17,758 bases of DNA from JBFWIW01 sp050253535 (GCA_050253535.1 JBFWIW010000061.1:1-17758), one strand, 5' to 3'. Positions 5,460 to 12,785 are shown, numbered from the stretch's first letter. Program-made: numbers and translations. Notes: generated by a model from the sequence alone, not told the origin.

Positions 5460-7312
5460 TAACCGGGCGAATCACTGATTTTGGAAGTGTTTGACACGAT
5501 ATTGCCGCTGCCAATATCATATTCATATGTTCCCGACACTACTTTTTCGCCTTCCTTGGCTATCCAGCGGTAATCCACGCAAATTGTTGTATCGTTCACC
5601 CATTCCACTGCCTTGAAAATGGGGTCGGGGCGATTGTCGGCTGGCTGCGATTGAGCGTCGAGCTGTGCAGAAACGATGTTTATATCCGGTAACTCGATGA
5701 CTTGCCCTGTTTCGGCATCAACAATAAAGCACTCCCCCCAGGTTCTTGCTTCTCCGTATACGGCAACATACTTGCTGTCGCCGCTCCATATAAATTCAGC
5801 GCTGTAATACCCATCCCCATTCCATACAGTTGTTCCGTCAGATTTTCGGATTACGCGCAAGCCCTCATAGGGATACAGTCCGGCGGCGGTGATGCCCGTG
5901 TTTGTCCCGTATGCCTCCGCAACATAAGCGCCGTTCGGAGAGTCCGCGCGCAGGGTTTCATTTTTTAGTATGGAAGCATCTTTGTTAAGCGCAATGTTAT
6001 ATATCTTATATATCGCTACGCTTGTGTCTCTGTTGGTTTTATATATCCCGACATACAGCTCTTCAATATAGTACGTATTCCCCTCGGCATACAGGAAAAG
6101 TGTTCTGTGTACCTCTGAACAATCAAGGCTGATCACAAGATAGTTGCTTTGTATCGGATGATCGTTTACAGATTGCCGCAGCGCTTTCTTTGCCCCGTAG
6201 AGGGCGGATAAAACAGATTCCATGTCGCCGCTGTCCGTCAGGCTGACGGGGCCAAGGCTCTCATATTCGTTGAACTGCTCCAGCTCTATGGACAGCACGG
6301 CATCCGCCTCGGGAAGCTCCAGCGTCTTCGCCGGGTTCGCCAGCAAAAGCACCGCGACGGCGGCACAGGCAATAACCACGGCGGCAACCGCCCGGAACGT
6401 GGGCCTTTTGTAATTTAACATATTCCTGACACGCCCCTTCGCGCCGCTTTCGCCAAAGGCCAGCGGGCTGCCCGCCAAGATGGGCCGTCCTGTGGCAAGG
6501 CGAGCCAGCGCCGCCGAGTATCCGGACCGGCCGGCCGGGTCAAGCTCTCGCGCCACCCGCTCGTCGCAGCTCATTTCCATATCGCGGCACATGAGCCGGA
6601 ACGACAGCCACATGACCGGGTTGAACCAGTGCGTGGACAGCGCGAGGAATGCCAAGGGTTTCACGAGATAATCCCGCCGCCTGATATGCGTGCGCTCGTG
6701 CAGCAGGACATACCCGCGTTCAGGTGCCGGCAGACCCACCGGCAGATAGATGCGAGGCTTTATCAGGCCGCACACGAATGGGGATGTAATCGCGTCCGTT
6801 TCGAACACGTTTCCCTCCAGCAATGTCGCGTCGGATAACCGGCGCTTGAGTAGAACGTAAGAGGCAACGCTGTACACGAGCATGGCGGCAACGCCCAGAA
6901 GCCATAGACAGGTCGCCATCGCCGCAGGAGCCTCCAACGGATCGGCGACCAGCTGCTCCTCTCCCTGCGGCAGAGAACTGTTAATGGTATCATTGACGCC
7001 TGAAAAGATCATATTCACCTGCGGCGTCGCCGTGTGTACGAGGTTTTCAGGGATATAGGACACGACGCCGCTCTCCGCCGACGGCGCACCGATGCCGCCC
7101 AGCAGGGAGAACTCCGAGGAAAAGGAAAATGGGCAGACAAGCCGGAACAGCACCACGCCCCAAAGGGCGTAGGATATCCATTTGGGCGCTCTTCTGAGCA
7201 GCAGACGCAGAAAAATAACCCCCAGTGCCATAAACGTTGCGGTGATACTCATATTGAGTATTTTGAAAACCAGCTCGTACATGAGGAAATTCTTGATCGC
7301 TTCATCCATCAT
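5459..7312 (-). CDS. M56-family (BlaR1/MecR1-like) membrane zinc metallopeptidase
   Basis: A 617-residue sensor-protease. The N-terminal 330 residues hold the M56 unit: membrane helices near 17-37, 46-62, 132-155 and 307-326, the zinc motif HERTH (205-209), HWFNPVMW (228-235), RDMEMSCDE (243-251) and the conserved FGESGAKGRVRNML stretch (286-299). In BlaR1 this protease is switched on by an outer sensor domain and leads to loss of the repressor BlaI. The outer part here (331-617) is not a penicillin-binding domain: 331-435 resembles a small DUF5301-type domain and 440-617 looks like beta-propeller strands (SGDSKYVAVYG, ETGQVIEL). The inducer is therefore probably not a beta-lactam acylating a serine. 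Its ATG overlaps the blaI-type stop by 4 nt (ATGA), and the microprotein overlaps its own stop. Confidence 0.9.
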   Translation of the reverse strand: MMDEAIKNFLMYELVFKILNMSITATFMALGVIFLRLLLRRAPKWISYALWGVVLFRLVCPFSFSSEFSLLGGIGAPSAESGVVSYIPENLVHTATPQVNMIFSGVNDTINSSLPQGEEQLVADPLEAPAAMATCLWLLGVAAMLVYSVASYVLLKRRLSDATLLEGNVFETDAITSPFVCGLIKPRIYLPVGLPAPERGYVLLHERTHIRRRDYLVKPLAFLALSTHWFNPVMWLSFRLMCRDMEMSCDERVARELDPAGRSGYSAALARLATGRPILAGSPLAFGESGAKGRVRNMLNYKRPTFRAVAAVVIACAAVAVLLLANPAKTLELPEADAVLSIELEQFNEYESLGPVSLTDSGDMESVLSALYGAKKALRQSVNDHPIQSNYLVISLDCSEVHRTLFLYAEGNTYYIEELYVGIYKTNRDTSVAIYKIYNIALNKDASILKNETLRADSPNGAYVAEAYGTNTGITAAGLYPYEGLRVIRKSDGTTVWNGDGYYSAEFIWSGDSKYVAVYGEARTWGECFIVDAETGQVIELPDINIVSAQLDAQSQPADNRPDPIFKAVEWVNDTTICVDYRWIAKEGEKVVSGTYEYDIGSGNIVSNTSKISDSPG

Positions 7313-7677
7313 GGCTTCCTCCAGTACTCTTCCAGCAGCCGCTCAATCTCGCGGGCTTCCTTATCGCTCACTGTTCCGCCGTCGAGAAACGCCGCAACAA
7401 ACTCGGGAAGAGAGCCGTTGAAGCTGTGGTCAAGCACCTGCCGGCCCTCCGCCCGCCGCGCCTGCTGGCGGCCGATGAGCGAGGTCACGATGGTGTTCTC
7501 GCTTTTCAGATATCCCTTTTCGCACAGGCGCTTGATAACTGTATACGTGGTGGTGCGTTTCCAGCCCAGCTTTACCTCCGCAAGATGGCACAGCTTTGGC
7601 GATGCGATTGGCTGCGCGTCCCACACGATGTCCAGCAGGCGATAATCCGCATTGCTAAGTGCAATCTCGTTATCCAT
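7309..7677 (-). CDS. BlaI/MecI-family transcriptional repressor
   Basis: A 122-residue winged-helix repressor of the usual BlaI size. The DNA-binding half (about 5-75) has the family pattern LSNADYRLLDIVWD, a recognition helix in WKRTTTYTVIKRLCEKGYL (39-57) and a wing. The C-terminal half (about 90-120) is the dimerisation segment. Family members bind dyad operators as dimers and are removed when the partner M56 protease is activated. The start has GGAGG (7689-7685) 7 nt upstream. Two matching 18-bp dyads lie on its own promoter, so autorepression of the whole operon is expected. No beta-lactamase or other obvious effector gene lies next to it. Confidence 0.93.
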   Translation of the reverse strand: MDNEIALSNADYRLLDIVWDAQPIASPKLCHLAEVKLGWKRTTTYTVIKRLCEKGYLKSENTIVTSLIGRQQARRAEGRQVLDHSFNGSLPEFVAAFLDGGTVSDKEAREIERLLEEYWRKP

Positions 7678-7689
7678 ATGGGAACCTCC

Positions 7690-7742
7690 AGTCGATATAT
7701 TTAGACTGGTTATAGTCTAACATGTTAGACTGGCGCTGTCAA
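7690..7742 (-). promoter_or_regulatory. Promoter with two BlaI-type operators
   Basis: On the minus strand TTGACA (7742-7737), a 17-nt spacer and TAGACT (7719-7714) form the promoter. An 18-bp perfect palindrome, AGTCTAACATGTTAGACT (7714-7731), covers the spacer and -10 box. A second site of the same plan, AGTC-N10-GACT (7690-7707), covers the start point. The centres are 24 bp apart, close to two helical turns plus, so two repressor dimers could sit on nearly the same face. The TAACATGTTA centre resembles BlaI operators built around TACA/TGTA. Confidence 0.78.
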
Positions 7743-7766
7743 CAGCATATGGAAATATATATCTAA

Positions 7767-7889
7767 GGCAACAAGATCGGCGTTATGGGAGGCGCTACCT
7801 TTGTGGATGGGGATGACGACATCAACAAAAGGGTAAGCACAATGGGAGAATAGCCTACGAACAGAAGCAGGCGCGTAACGAATCCTAAA
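7767..7889 (+). pseudogene. Possible decayed gene fragment
   Basis: One plus-strand frame reads through IGVMGGATFVDGDDDINKRV to a TAG at 7851. A one-base shift there continues as IAYEQKQARNES followed by a stop at about 7889. The two pieces join smoothly, as expected of a C-terminal gene relic with a single-base deletion. I cannot name the parent family. The region lies between an intact operon and another frameshifted relic. Confidence is low because the fragments are short. Confidence 0.25.
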
Positions 7890-7909
7890 ATATCTGTTTT
7901 TCTCAGGCT

Positions 7910-8224
7910 TTAATTCAAGCGCATCCTCGCCAGCATCTCCTCACCGGAGATTTTACACTCCACATAATCCCGCCGGGCCTGGCTGACAGCGGCAGGGACT
8001 TGAACTGCTCCCCGGTCAAGTCCCTGCCGCTGTATTCCTTCCCCGCCGCCCGGTATCGGCGGGAATAAACCTTGTTGTACTCGGTGAGATATTGGAATAA
8101 AACGTATCGGCTTCAATGCCCTTTTCAAAAAACAGCTTTGCTCCCACCTGTTTGCAGGTCCGCTTGCCCTTGTACGGCCTGTCGCAAAAATCCCGCTTTC
8201 GCTTATCAGTCAGCAAGAAATATA
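7910..8224 (-). pseudogene. Twice-frameshifted C-terminal remnant (DUF6076-like)
   Basis: Three minus-strand frames, read in turn, rebuild one protein tail. The first part reads LLTDKRKRDFCDRPYKGKRT and continues through CKQVGAKLFFEKGIEADTF. After a shift near 8096 it reads LTEYNKVYSRRYRAAGKEYS then GRDLTGEQFKSLPLSAR. After a second shift near 7980 it ends ARRDYVECKISGEEMLARMR-LN and a stop at 7910. The zinc-like CDRP...C pattern and this tail recall DUF6076-type proteins seen in clostridial accessory DNA; that name is from memory and tentative. No N-terminal part or start remains upstream of about 8224, so it is a truncated pseudogene. It marks a former insertion or deletion between the BlaI operon and the metal-efflux operon. 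Confidence 0.65.
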
Positions 8225-8270
8225 TTTTTTGTGCCTATGATACCCCGTCTAAAACGCCGGTCTTTTGCGC

Positions 8271-10313
8271 TTATTTTGCTTTCAGCATATTGAAAATATG
8301 TTTTAAGTCCATTATCTCAACGTTGAAAGCCCTCATGGCATTTATGACAGCCAGAACCGCGACGCCCACATCCGCGAATATTGCCATCCACATTGAGGCG
8401 ATCCCCGCTATGCCGAGTATGAGCACGACAGCTTTGACACCCACCGAAAAGAATATGTTCTGCCAAAGTATACGCCTTACGCTTCTCGCCGTACTTATGG
8501 CCTCGGCGACCTTTGACGGCTGGTCGTTCATAATGACTACGTCAGCCGCCTCGATTGCGGCGTCTGCGCCGAGCCCGCCCATCGCGATGCCAATGTCCGC
8601 CGCCGTTATAACGGGTACGTCGTTGATGCCGTCGCCGACGAATATGGCTTTTTCTCCCTCTCCCTGCATGTCTACGATGCTCTTTATCCTGGCAAGTTTC
8701 ATGTCGGGCATGCACTCCGCGTGAAATTCCGGGATACCGAGCTCCGCGGCCGTCATCTGGGCGGCGCTAAGCTTGTCGCCCGTTATCATGACTACGCGGT
8801 CAACGCCGATCGAGATGAGATCTGTGACCGCCTTTTTAGCGTCCGGCTTTACCTTATCGCCGAGGTTTATGCAGCCTACGCACTTTTCATCCAGACAGAC
8901 CAGAACGGATGTGGAATCCCTGTGGCCGAATGGGTGCTCAATTCCGAGTTCGTCCACCAGCTCCGTACTGCCCGCTATGATTATCCTGCCGTCCGAAAGG
9001 CGCGTTAATATGCCGCGCCCGCGCTTTTCACGAAAGTCGGTAATGTGTTTGTGGTCGACGCTCACCCCGCTGTTTTTAACAATAGAGCGCGCTATCGGAT
9101 GTGTCGAGCTGGCCTCCGCGTATGCCGCAAGGAAAAGGAGGTCTTCCGAACCTATACCGATTGGCTCTGTTGAGACAATGTCGAACTGCCCGGTTGTGAG
9201 GGTTCCGGTCTTGTCGAAAATTGCGGTTGTGGCCGATGCTATCTCATCCACTACATTAGCGCCCTTAAAGAGGATACCGCGGGCCGAGGCGCCGCCTATA
9301 CCGGCAAAGTATGTAAGCGGAATGGAAATTATTAGCGCGCATGGGCAGGATATGACAAGAAGCACAAGCGCCCGGTACAGCCAATCGGAAAAATCGAGCC
9401 TGAAAATGAGCGGCAGCGGAACGCCTATTAGAAACGCCAGAGCAAATATCGCAGGTGTGTAATACCTTGCGAATCTGGTGATGAATTTCTCTGTGTTGCT
9501 GTTATTATCGTCGCTGTTTTCGACGAGATCCAGGATTCGCTGTGCCGTGGACTCCTTAAGAATGGAAGTTGCCCTGATCTTGAGACCGCCAAAAACGTTT
9601 ATGCAGCCGGAAAACACTTCTTCGCCCTCGGAAACAGGCCTCGGCAGAGATTCGCCGGTGAGAGACGATGTGTCGAGCTCTGACGAACCGGATATAACCA
9701 CGCCGTCGAGCGGTATTCTCTCACCCGCAGAAACGATAAAAATGTCGCCGGGTTTAACATCTTCGGCGGGCACTGTTACCGTGCCCTCTTCGGTCATGAG
9801 TTTTACCTTGTCCGGGCGCATGTCCATGAGTCCTGTTATTGAATTTCTGGATTTTCTGACGGCACTGTCCTGCAGAAGGTCACCGACCTGCGAGAGTACC
9901 ATCACGATTACAGCCTCATGCGTCTTGCCGATGATCATAGCCGCTATGCCGGCCACGGCCATAAGGAGCTTCTCGTTGAAAAAGTCCTTCCCTGCCGCGC
10001 CCTTTATCGCCGAAAGAATGATATCGTATCCCGCTATGAGGAAGGCCGCTATGACGAATGAATATGACAGTAAAGTTGAAAGCGTCAAAACCAGTTCAAG
10101 TATAATAAGCAGTATCGCCGCCGCTACACGAATAAGCACTATTAATGGAGACTTCTCCGGACCGCAGTTATGCCCGCAGCCGCAGGAAGATTTTCCGCAG
10201 CTTTCGTGACCGCGGCTGTGATGTTCGTGTTCCTGATAGCTATGATCATGATTCCTCCCGCGAAATCTTTCTCTTACACCCGCAAAAAATGCGGAATACC
10301 ATTTTTTATCCAT
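8271..10313 (-). CDS. P1B-type heavy-metal ATPase (Zn/Cd/Pb-type efflux pump)
   Basis: A 680-residue metal-exporting ATPase. Motifs in order: TGES (219-222) in the actuator domain, the metal-binding SCPCAL in helix 6 (Cys323, Cys325), DKTGTLT with the phosphorylated Asp367, the P1B-specific HP pair (405-406), TGD (511-513) and GDGIND (560-565). In the last helix Asp648 (FADVGVAVLAVINAMR) matches the Asp that distinguishes the Zn/Cd/Pb class from copper pumps. Membrane helices lie near 57-77, 83-103, 112-147, 283-303, 311-332 and 618-660. It lacks the usual HMA domain. Instead residues 22-50 are rich in His and Cys (HDHSYQEHEHH, CGKSSCGCGHNC), a likely flexible metal-binding tail. It starts 11 nt after the ArsR-type gene and is co-transcribed with it. 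No terminator is seen downstream; decayed DNA follows. Confidence 0.95.
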   Translation of the reverse strand: MDKKWYSAFFAGVRERFRGRNHDHSYQEHEHHSRGHESCGKSSCGCGHNCGPEKSPLIVLIRVAAAILLIILELVLTLSTLLSYSFVIAAFLIAGYDIILSAIKGAAGKDFFNEKLLMAVAGIAAMIIGKTHEAVIVMVLSQVGDLLQDSAVRKSRNSITGLMDMRPDKVKLMTEEGTVTVPAEDVKPGDIFIVSAGERIPLDGVVISGSSELDTSSLTGESLPRPVSEGEEVFSGCINVFGGLKIRATSILKESTAQRILDLVENSDDNNSNTEKFITRFARYYTPAIFALAFLIGVPLPLIFRLDFSDWLYRALVLLVISCPCALIISIPLTYFAGIGGASARGILFKGANVVDEIASATTAIFDKTGTLTTGQFDIVSTEPIGIGSEDLLFLAAYAEASSTHPIARSIVKNSGVSVDHKHITDFREKRGRGILTRLSDGRIIIAGSTELVDELGIEHPFGHRDSTSVLVCLDEKCVGCINLGDKVKPDAKKAVTDLISIGVDRVVMITGDKLSAAQMTAAELGIPEFHAECMPDMKLARIKSIVDMQGEGEKAIFVGDGINDVPVITAADIGIAMGGLGADAAIEAADVVIMNDQPSKVAEAISTARSVRRILWQNIFFSVGVKAVVLILGIAGIASMWMAIFADVGVAVLAVINAMRAFNVEIMDLKHIFNMLKAK

Positions 10314-10324
10314 TACCGCTGCTC

Positions 10325-10702
10325 CTATTCTTCGCTTATATGTTCAAAAGCAATGCTGAATACCTGAGATATATGGTCATCGTCCAGCCTGTAAAACACC
10401 GTTTTGCCATCTCTGCGGTTCTTTACGAGCCTCGCCTGCTTCAGTATGCGGAGCTGATGTGAAATTGCAGAATTCGTCATCCCGAGCACTTCGGCAATAT
10501 CACACACGCAGAGCTCCGCTATGCTCAGAGCGCGGATTATCTTCGCACGCGTGGGATCGCCCAATACCTTGAACAGGTCCGAAGTTTTTTCAAGCGCATC
10601 GTCAGACGGCATATCCTTTCTGACCGCCGCCACGGCGTCGCCGTGCACAGTCTCTGTTTCGCAGTCATCAGATTCCGTATTTATAATAACATCGATTGCC
10701 AT
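10325..10702 (-). CDS. ArsR/SmtB-family metal-sensing repressor (CadC-like)
   Basis: A 125-residue winged-helix repressor. The recognition helix is in MTNSAISHQLRILKQARLV (75-93). Two metal sites can be seen. The alpha3 site is ELCVCD (Cys65, Cys67) with N-terminal Cys14. The alpha5 site is Asp108, His110, His121 and Glu124. The intervals between these residues equal those of S. aureus CadC (C58, C60, D101, H103, H114, E117) with a constant offset of seven. Cys14 matches CadC Cys7, but the second N-terminal Cys is absent; His20 could replace it. Such proteins leave DNA when Zn, Cd or Pb binds. It heads the operon with the P-type ATPase and sits just below a perfect 12-2-12 operator. The ribosome site GAGGTGAG precedes the ATG. 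Confidence 0.93.
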   Translation of the reverse strand: MAIDVIINTESDDCETETVHGDAVAAVRKDMPSDDALEKTSDLFKVLGDPTRAKIIRALSIAELCVCDIAEVLGMTNSAISHQLRILKQARLVKNRRDGKTVFYRLDDDHISQVFSIAFEHISEE

Positions 10703-10718
10703 TATCTCACCTCACAAT

Positions 10719-10776
10719 AACATATGAACACTTGTTCATATGTTTGCATTTTAACGCTTTTGTCGCATTCTGTCAA
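10719..10776 (-). promoter_or_regulatory. Metal-regulated promoter with a perfect 12-2-12 operator
   Basis: On the minus strand TTGACA (10776-10771), 17 nt, then TAAAAT (10753-10748). A perfect 12-2-12 inverted repeat spans 10719-10744 (arm AACATATGAACA, centre CT, inverse arm), covering the predicted start near 10741. The TGAACA-N2-TGTTCA core is the established SmtB/CadC-type operator. Repression by blocking the start region and release by metal are inferred from the family. Confidence 0.85.
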
Positions 10777-10872
10777 TCCGGCATATCGTAAATTTTCTAT
10801 ATAATAATTGTCAATAAAATGCACCCCGCCGAAAAGAACGTGTACAGCAGTTTAATCAAAATACGAAAATAA

Positions 10873-10906
10873 TAAGTACACACCGCCTTTTGGCGGTGTG
10901 TACTTA
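10873..10906 (-). terminator. Terminator of the aldolase gene
   Basis: A perfect 15-bp stem, TAAGTACACACCGCC (10873-10887) and its inverse (10892-10906), with a 4-nt loop. It lies 17 nt past the aldolase stop. On the minus strand it is followed by TTATTTTCG, a modest T tract. It separates the aldolase from the arsR promoter. Confidence 0.75.
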
Positions 10907-10923
10907 ATTATATAAAAATCGGT

Positions 10924-11388
10924 TCAGGCCTTGCCGTTGCAGCCAAGGACATTGACAAGCTTGTTCTTGACAAGTTCCCTGATATTGTTGCGGCCGTCTG
11001 TGAGATACTGACGGGGATCAAAGTGTTCGGGGTGCTCCATAAAGTGCTGCCTGATACCAGCCGTCATGGCAAGGCGGAGGTCGGANNNNNNNNNNNNNNN
11101 NNNNNNNNNNNNNNNNNNNNNNNNNNNNNNNNNNNNNNNNNNNNNNNNNNNNNNNNNNNNNNNNNNNNNNNNNNNNNNNNNNNNNGCTTCAATGAGCTTC
11201 ATCAGATAGACGTGCTTTGCATATTTGCGGGCGCCTGCTGAAACCTGAAGGATCAAAGGCGCCTGTACTTCCATAGCGGCTTCCGTTATCCCCTGGATAA
11301 TCTCCATATTGTTTACATTAAAGGCACCGATCGCATAACCGCCCTCATATGCCTTTTTAAACATTTCTTTTGAGGTTACTATTGCCAT
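10924..11388 (-). CDS. fba: Class II fructose-bisphosphate aldolase, interrupted by an assembly gap
   Basis: Both ends of a class II aldolase are present. The first 67 residues start MAIVTSKEMFKKAYEGGYAI and contain GAFNVNNMEIIQGI and APLILQVSAGARKY. The last 53 include the C-terminal SDLRLAMTAGIRQHF and FDPRQYL. The enzyme splits fructose 1,6-bisphosphate in glycolysis and uses zinc; the zinc-binding histidines and catalytic Asp fall in the N run at 11086-11185. Homologues have roughly 290-310 residues, so about 170-190 residues (over 500 nt) are missing although only 100 N are shown; the frame across the gap agrees by chance. The ATG at 11388 is chosen for AAGGAG (11403-11398), 9 nt upstream. 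It is divergent from phosphofructokinase, the previous glycolytic step. Confidence 0.93.
   Translation of the reverse strand: MAIVTSKEMFKKAYEGGYAIGAFNVNNMEIIQGITEAAMEVQAPLILQVSAGARKYAKHVYLMKLIEXXXXXXXXXXXXXXXXXXXXXXXXXXXXXXXXXXSDLRLAMTAGIRQHFMEHPEHFDPRQYLTDGRNNIRELVKNKLVNVLGCNGKA
11086..11185. other. Assembly gap (100 N) inside the aldolase gene
   Basis: Exactly 100 N, a conventional placeholder for a gap of unknown length. The flanks encode residues about 67 and about 250 of the same enzyme and share no overlap, so real sequence is missing here. Confidence 0.95.
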
Positions 11389-11419
11389 GAGAAACATCTC
11401 CTTATATAATATTAACAAT

Positions 11420-11447
11420 ATTTTAGCATATAATGGCTGATTTTCAA
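11420..11447 (-). promoter_or_regulatory. Promoter of the aldolase gene
   Basis: Minus-strand TTGAAA (11447-11442), a 16-nt spacer and TAAAAT (11425-11420), about 32 nt upstream of the start codon. The surrounding DNA is AT-rich. Confidence 0.5.
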
Positions 11448-11470
11448 GCAATATTTTCAACGTAAATGCT

Positions 11471-11499
11471 TTGATTTTGGTTGTTTTATATGTTATTAT
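11471..11499 (+). promoter_or_regulatory. Promoter of the phosphofructokinase gene
   Basis: TTGATT (11471-11476), a 17-nt spacer and TATTAT (11494-11499), giving a leader of about 32 nt. It is back to back with the aldolase promoter in a 149-nt divergent region, so one regulator could control both. Confidence 0.55.
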
Positions 11500-11537
11500 G
11501 ACACATGGTAAAAAAATTATCAGGAGGATTCTGAAAA

Positions 11538-12785
11538 ATGGCTAAAGTTTTAAAAGGCGCATGCATAATCGGACAGTCCGGCGGTCCTTCCGCTGTAATA
11601 AACTCCAGCGCGTACGGCGTTATAAGGACAGCGCTGGACGCGCCCGAGATAACCCACGTTTACGGAGCGGCAAACGGCATTAAGGGCGTTCTAAACGACA
11701 CGCTGTTCGACATGGACCTGGAGGATGCGTCTGAGCTTGCTCTCCTTATGAACACCCCATCTTCCGAGCTTGGCTCCTGCCGTTACAAGATCGCCGATCC
11801 CGACGTGGACGATACCGATTACAGGCGCATTCTTGAGATATTCAAGAAGTACGATGTCAGATACTTCTTTTATAACGGCGGCAACGACTCCATGGATACC
11901 TGCAACAAGATTTCCAAGTTTATGACAAAGTGCGGCTACGAGTGCCGTGTAATCGGCGTTCCCAAGACAATCGACAACGACCTTTTCGGCACCGACCACT
12001 GTCCCGGCTTTGCAAGCGCGGCAAAATACATCGCCACCTCCTGCGCCGAGGTCTATAAGGACGCGCGCGTCTACGACACCGGTATGGTCACAATCATTGA
12101 GATAATGGGCCGTCACGCGGGCTGGCTTGCCGCCTCGGCCGCTCTCGCCGGAACCGTCGGCTGCGGCCCTGACCTCATTTACCTTCCGGAGACCGACTTT
12201 GACCTCGAACAGTTCTTAAAGGACGTTACAACAATTTATGAGCGCGAGGGTAAGGTTATTGTCGCGGTCTCCGAGGGCATCCATTTCTCCGACGGCAGCT
12301 TTGTCTCCGAGGCGAAGGCATCCGCTACTGACGGCTTCGGCCACGCTCAGCTCGGCGGACTGGCCTCGACTCTGGCTAACATAGTAAAGACAAAGACCGG
12401 CGCCAAGGTCCGCGGTATTGAACTCTCACTCCTCCAGCGCTGCGGCGCTCACCTGGCCTCCCAGACCGACATAGACGAGGCTTTTCTGGCGGGTAAAACC
12501 GCTGTTTTGAGCGCGATCGAAGGCGAGACCGACAAAATGGTCGCCTTCCGACGTGAAAATATAAACGGCAGATATGCCTGCAACACAGTGCTTATACCGC
12601 TTGCCTCCGTTGCAAACTTTGAAAAGAAAGTTCCCCTTGAATGGATAACCCCGGAGGGCAATGGCGTTACGGAAGATTTCATTGAATACGCGCTTCCGCT
12701 TGTACAGGGTGAACCGTCGAGAGCGCTTGAAAATGGCCTACCACGCTTTGCCAGACTGAAAAAGAGGATTGCGGCAGCCGAATAA
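11538..12785 (+). CDS. 6-phosphofructokinase, probably PPi-dependent
   Basis: A 415-residue phosphofructokinase that phosphorylates fructose 6-phosphate. The phosphoryl-donor loop IGQSGGPSAVIN (11-22), the catalytic PKTIDND (142-148) and MGRHAGW (190-196) are clear. Two positions separate PPi users from ATP users. ATP enzymes have GGDG and PGTIDND. Here they are GGND (114-117) and PKTIDND, so Asp117 and Lys143 both point to pyrophosphate as donor and a reversible reaction. The first Asp of the donor motif is replaced by Asn116, a variant I believe occurs in clostridial relatives. AGGAGG (11522-11527) lies 10 nt before the ATG. It is divergent from the aldolase gene. A terminator hairpin follows 8 nt after the stop. 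Confidence 0.93.
   Translation: MAKVLKGACIIGQSGGPSAVINSSAYGVIRTALDAPEITHVYGAANGIKGVLNDTLFDMDLEDASELALLMNTPSSELGSCRYKIADPDVDDTDYRRILEIFKKYDVRYFFYNGGNDSMDTCNKISKFMTKCGYECRVIGVPKTIDNDLFGTDHCPGFASAAKYIATSCAEVYKDARVYDTGMVTIIEIMGRHAGWLAASAALAGTVGCGPDLIYLPETDFDLEQFLKDVTTIYEREGKVIVAVSEGIHFSDGSFVSEAKASATDGFGHAQLGGLASTLANIVKTKTGAKVRGIELSLLQRCGAHLASQTDIDEAFLAGKTAVLSAIEGETDKMVAFRRENINGRYACNTVLIPLASVANFEKKVPLEWITPEGNGVTEDFIEYALPLVQGEPSRALENGLPRFARLKKRIAAAE

Noticed and set aside
7034..7645. Plus-strand open frame of 203 codons
   Set aside because: Antisense shadow of the M56 and BlaI genes; composition is low in hydrophobic periodicity and there is no ribosome site.
4250..8250. Complete integrative element bounded by the tyrosine recombinase
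   Set aside because: No excisionase, relaxase, replication gene or direct-repeat ends were found; only decayed scraps are present.
8773..9462. Plus-strand open frame of 229 codons
   Set aside because: It is antisense to the P-type ATPase, whose motifs are complete; it is rich in Ser, Pro and Arg and has no family resemblance. The same holds for 8116-8724 and 9478-10209.
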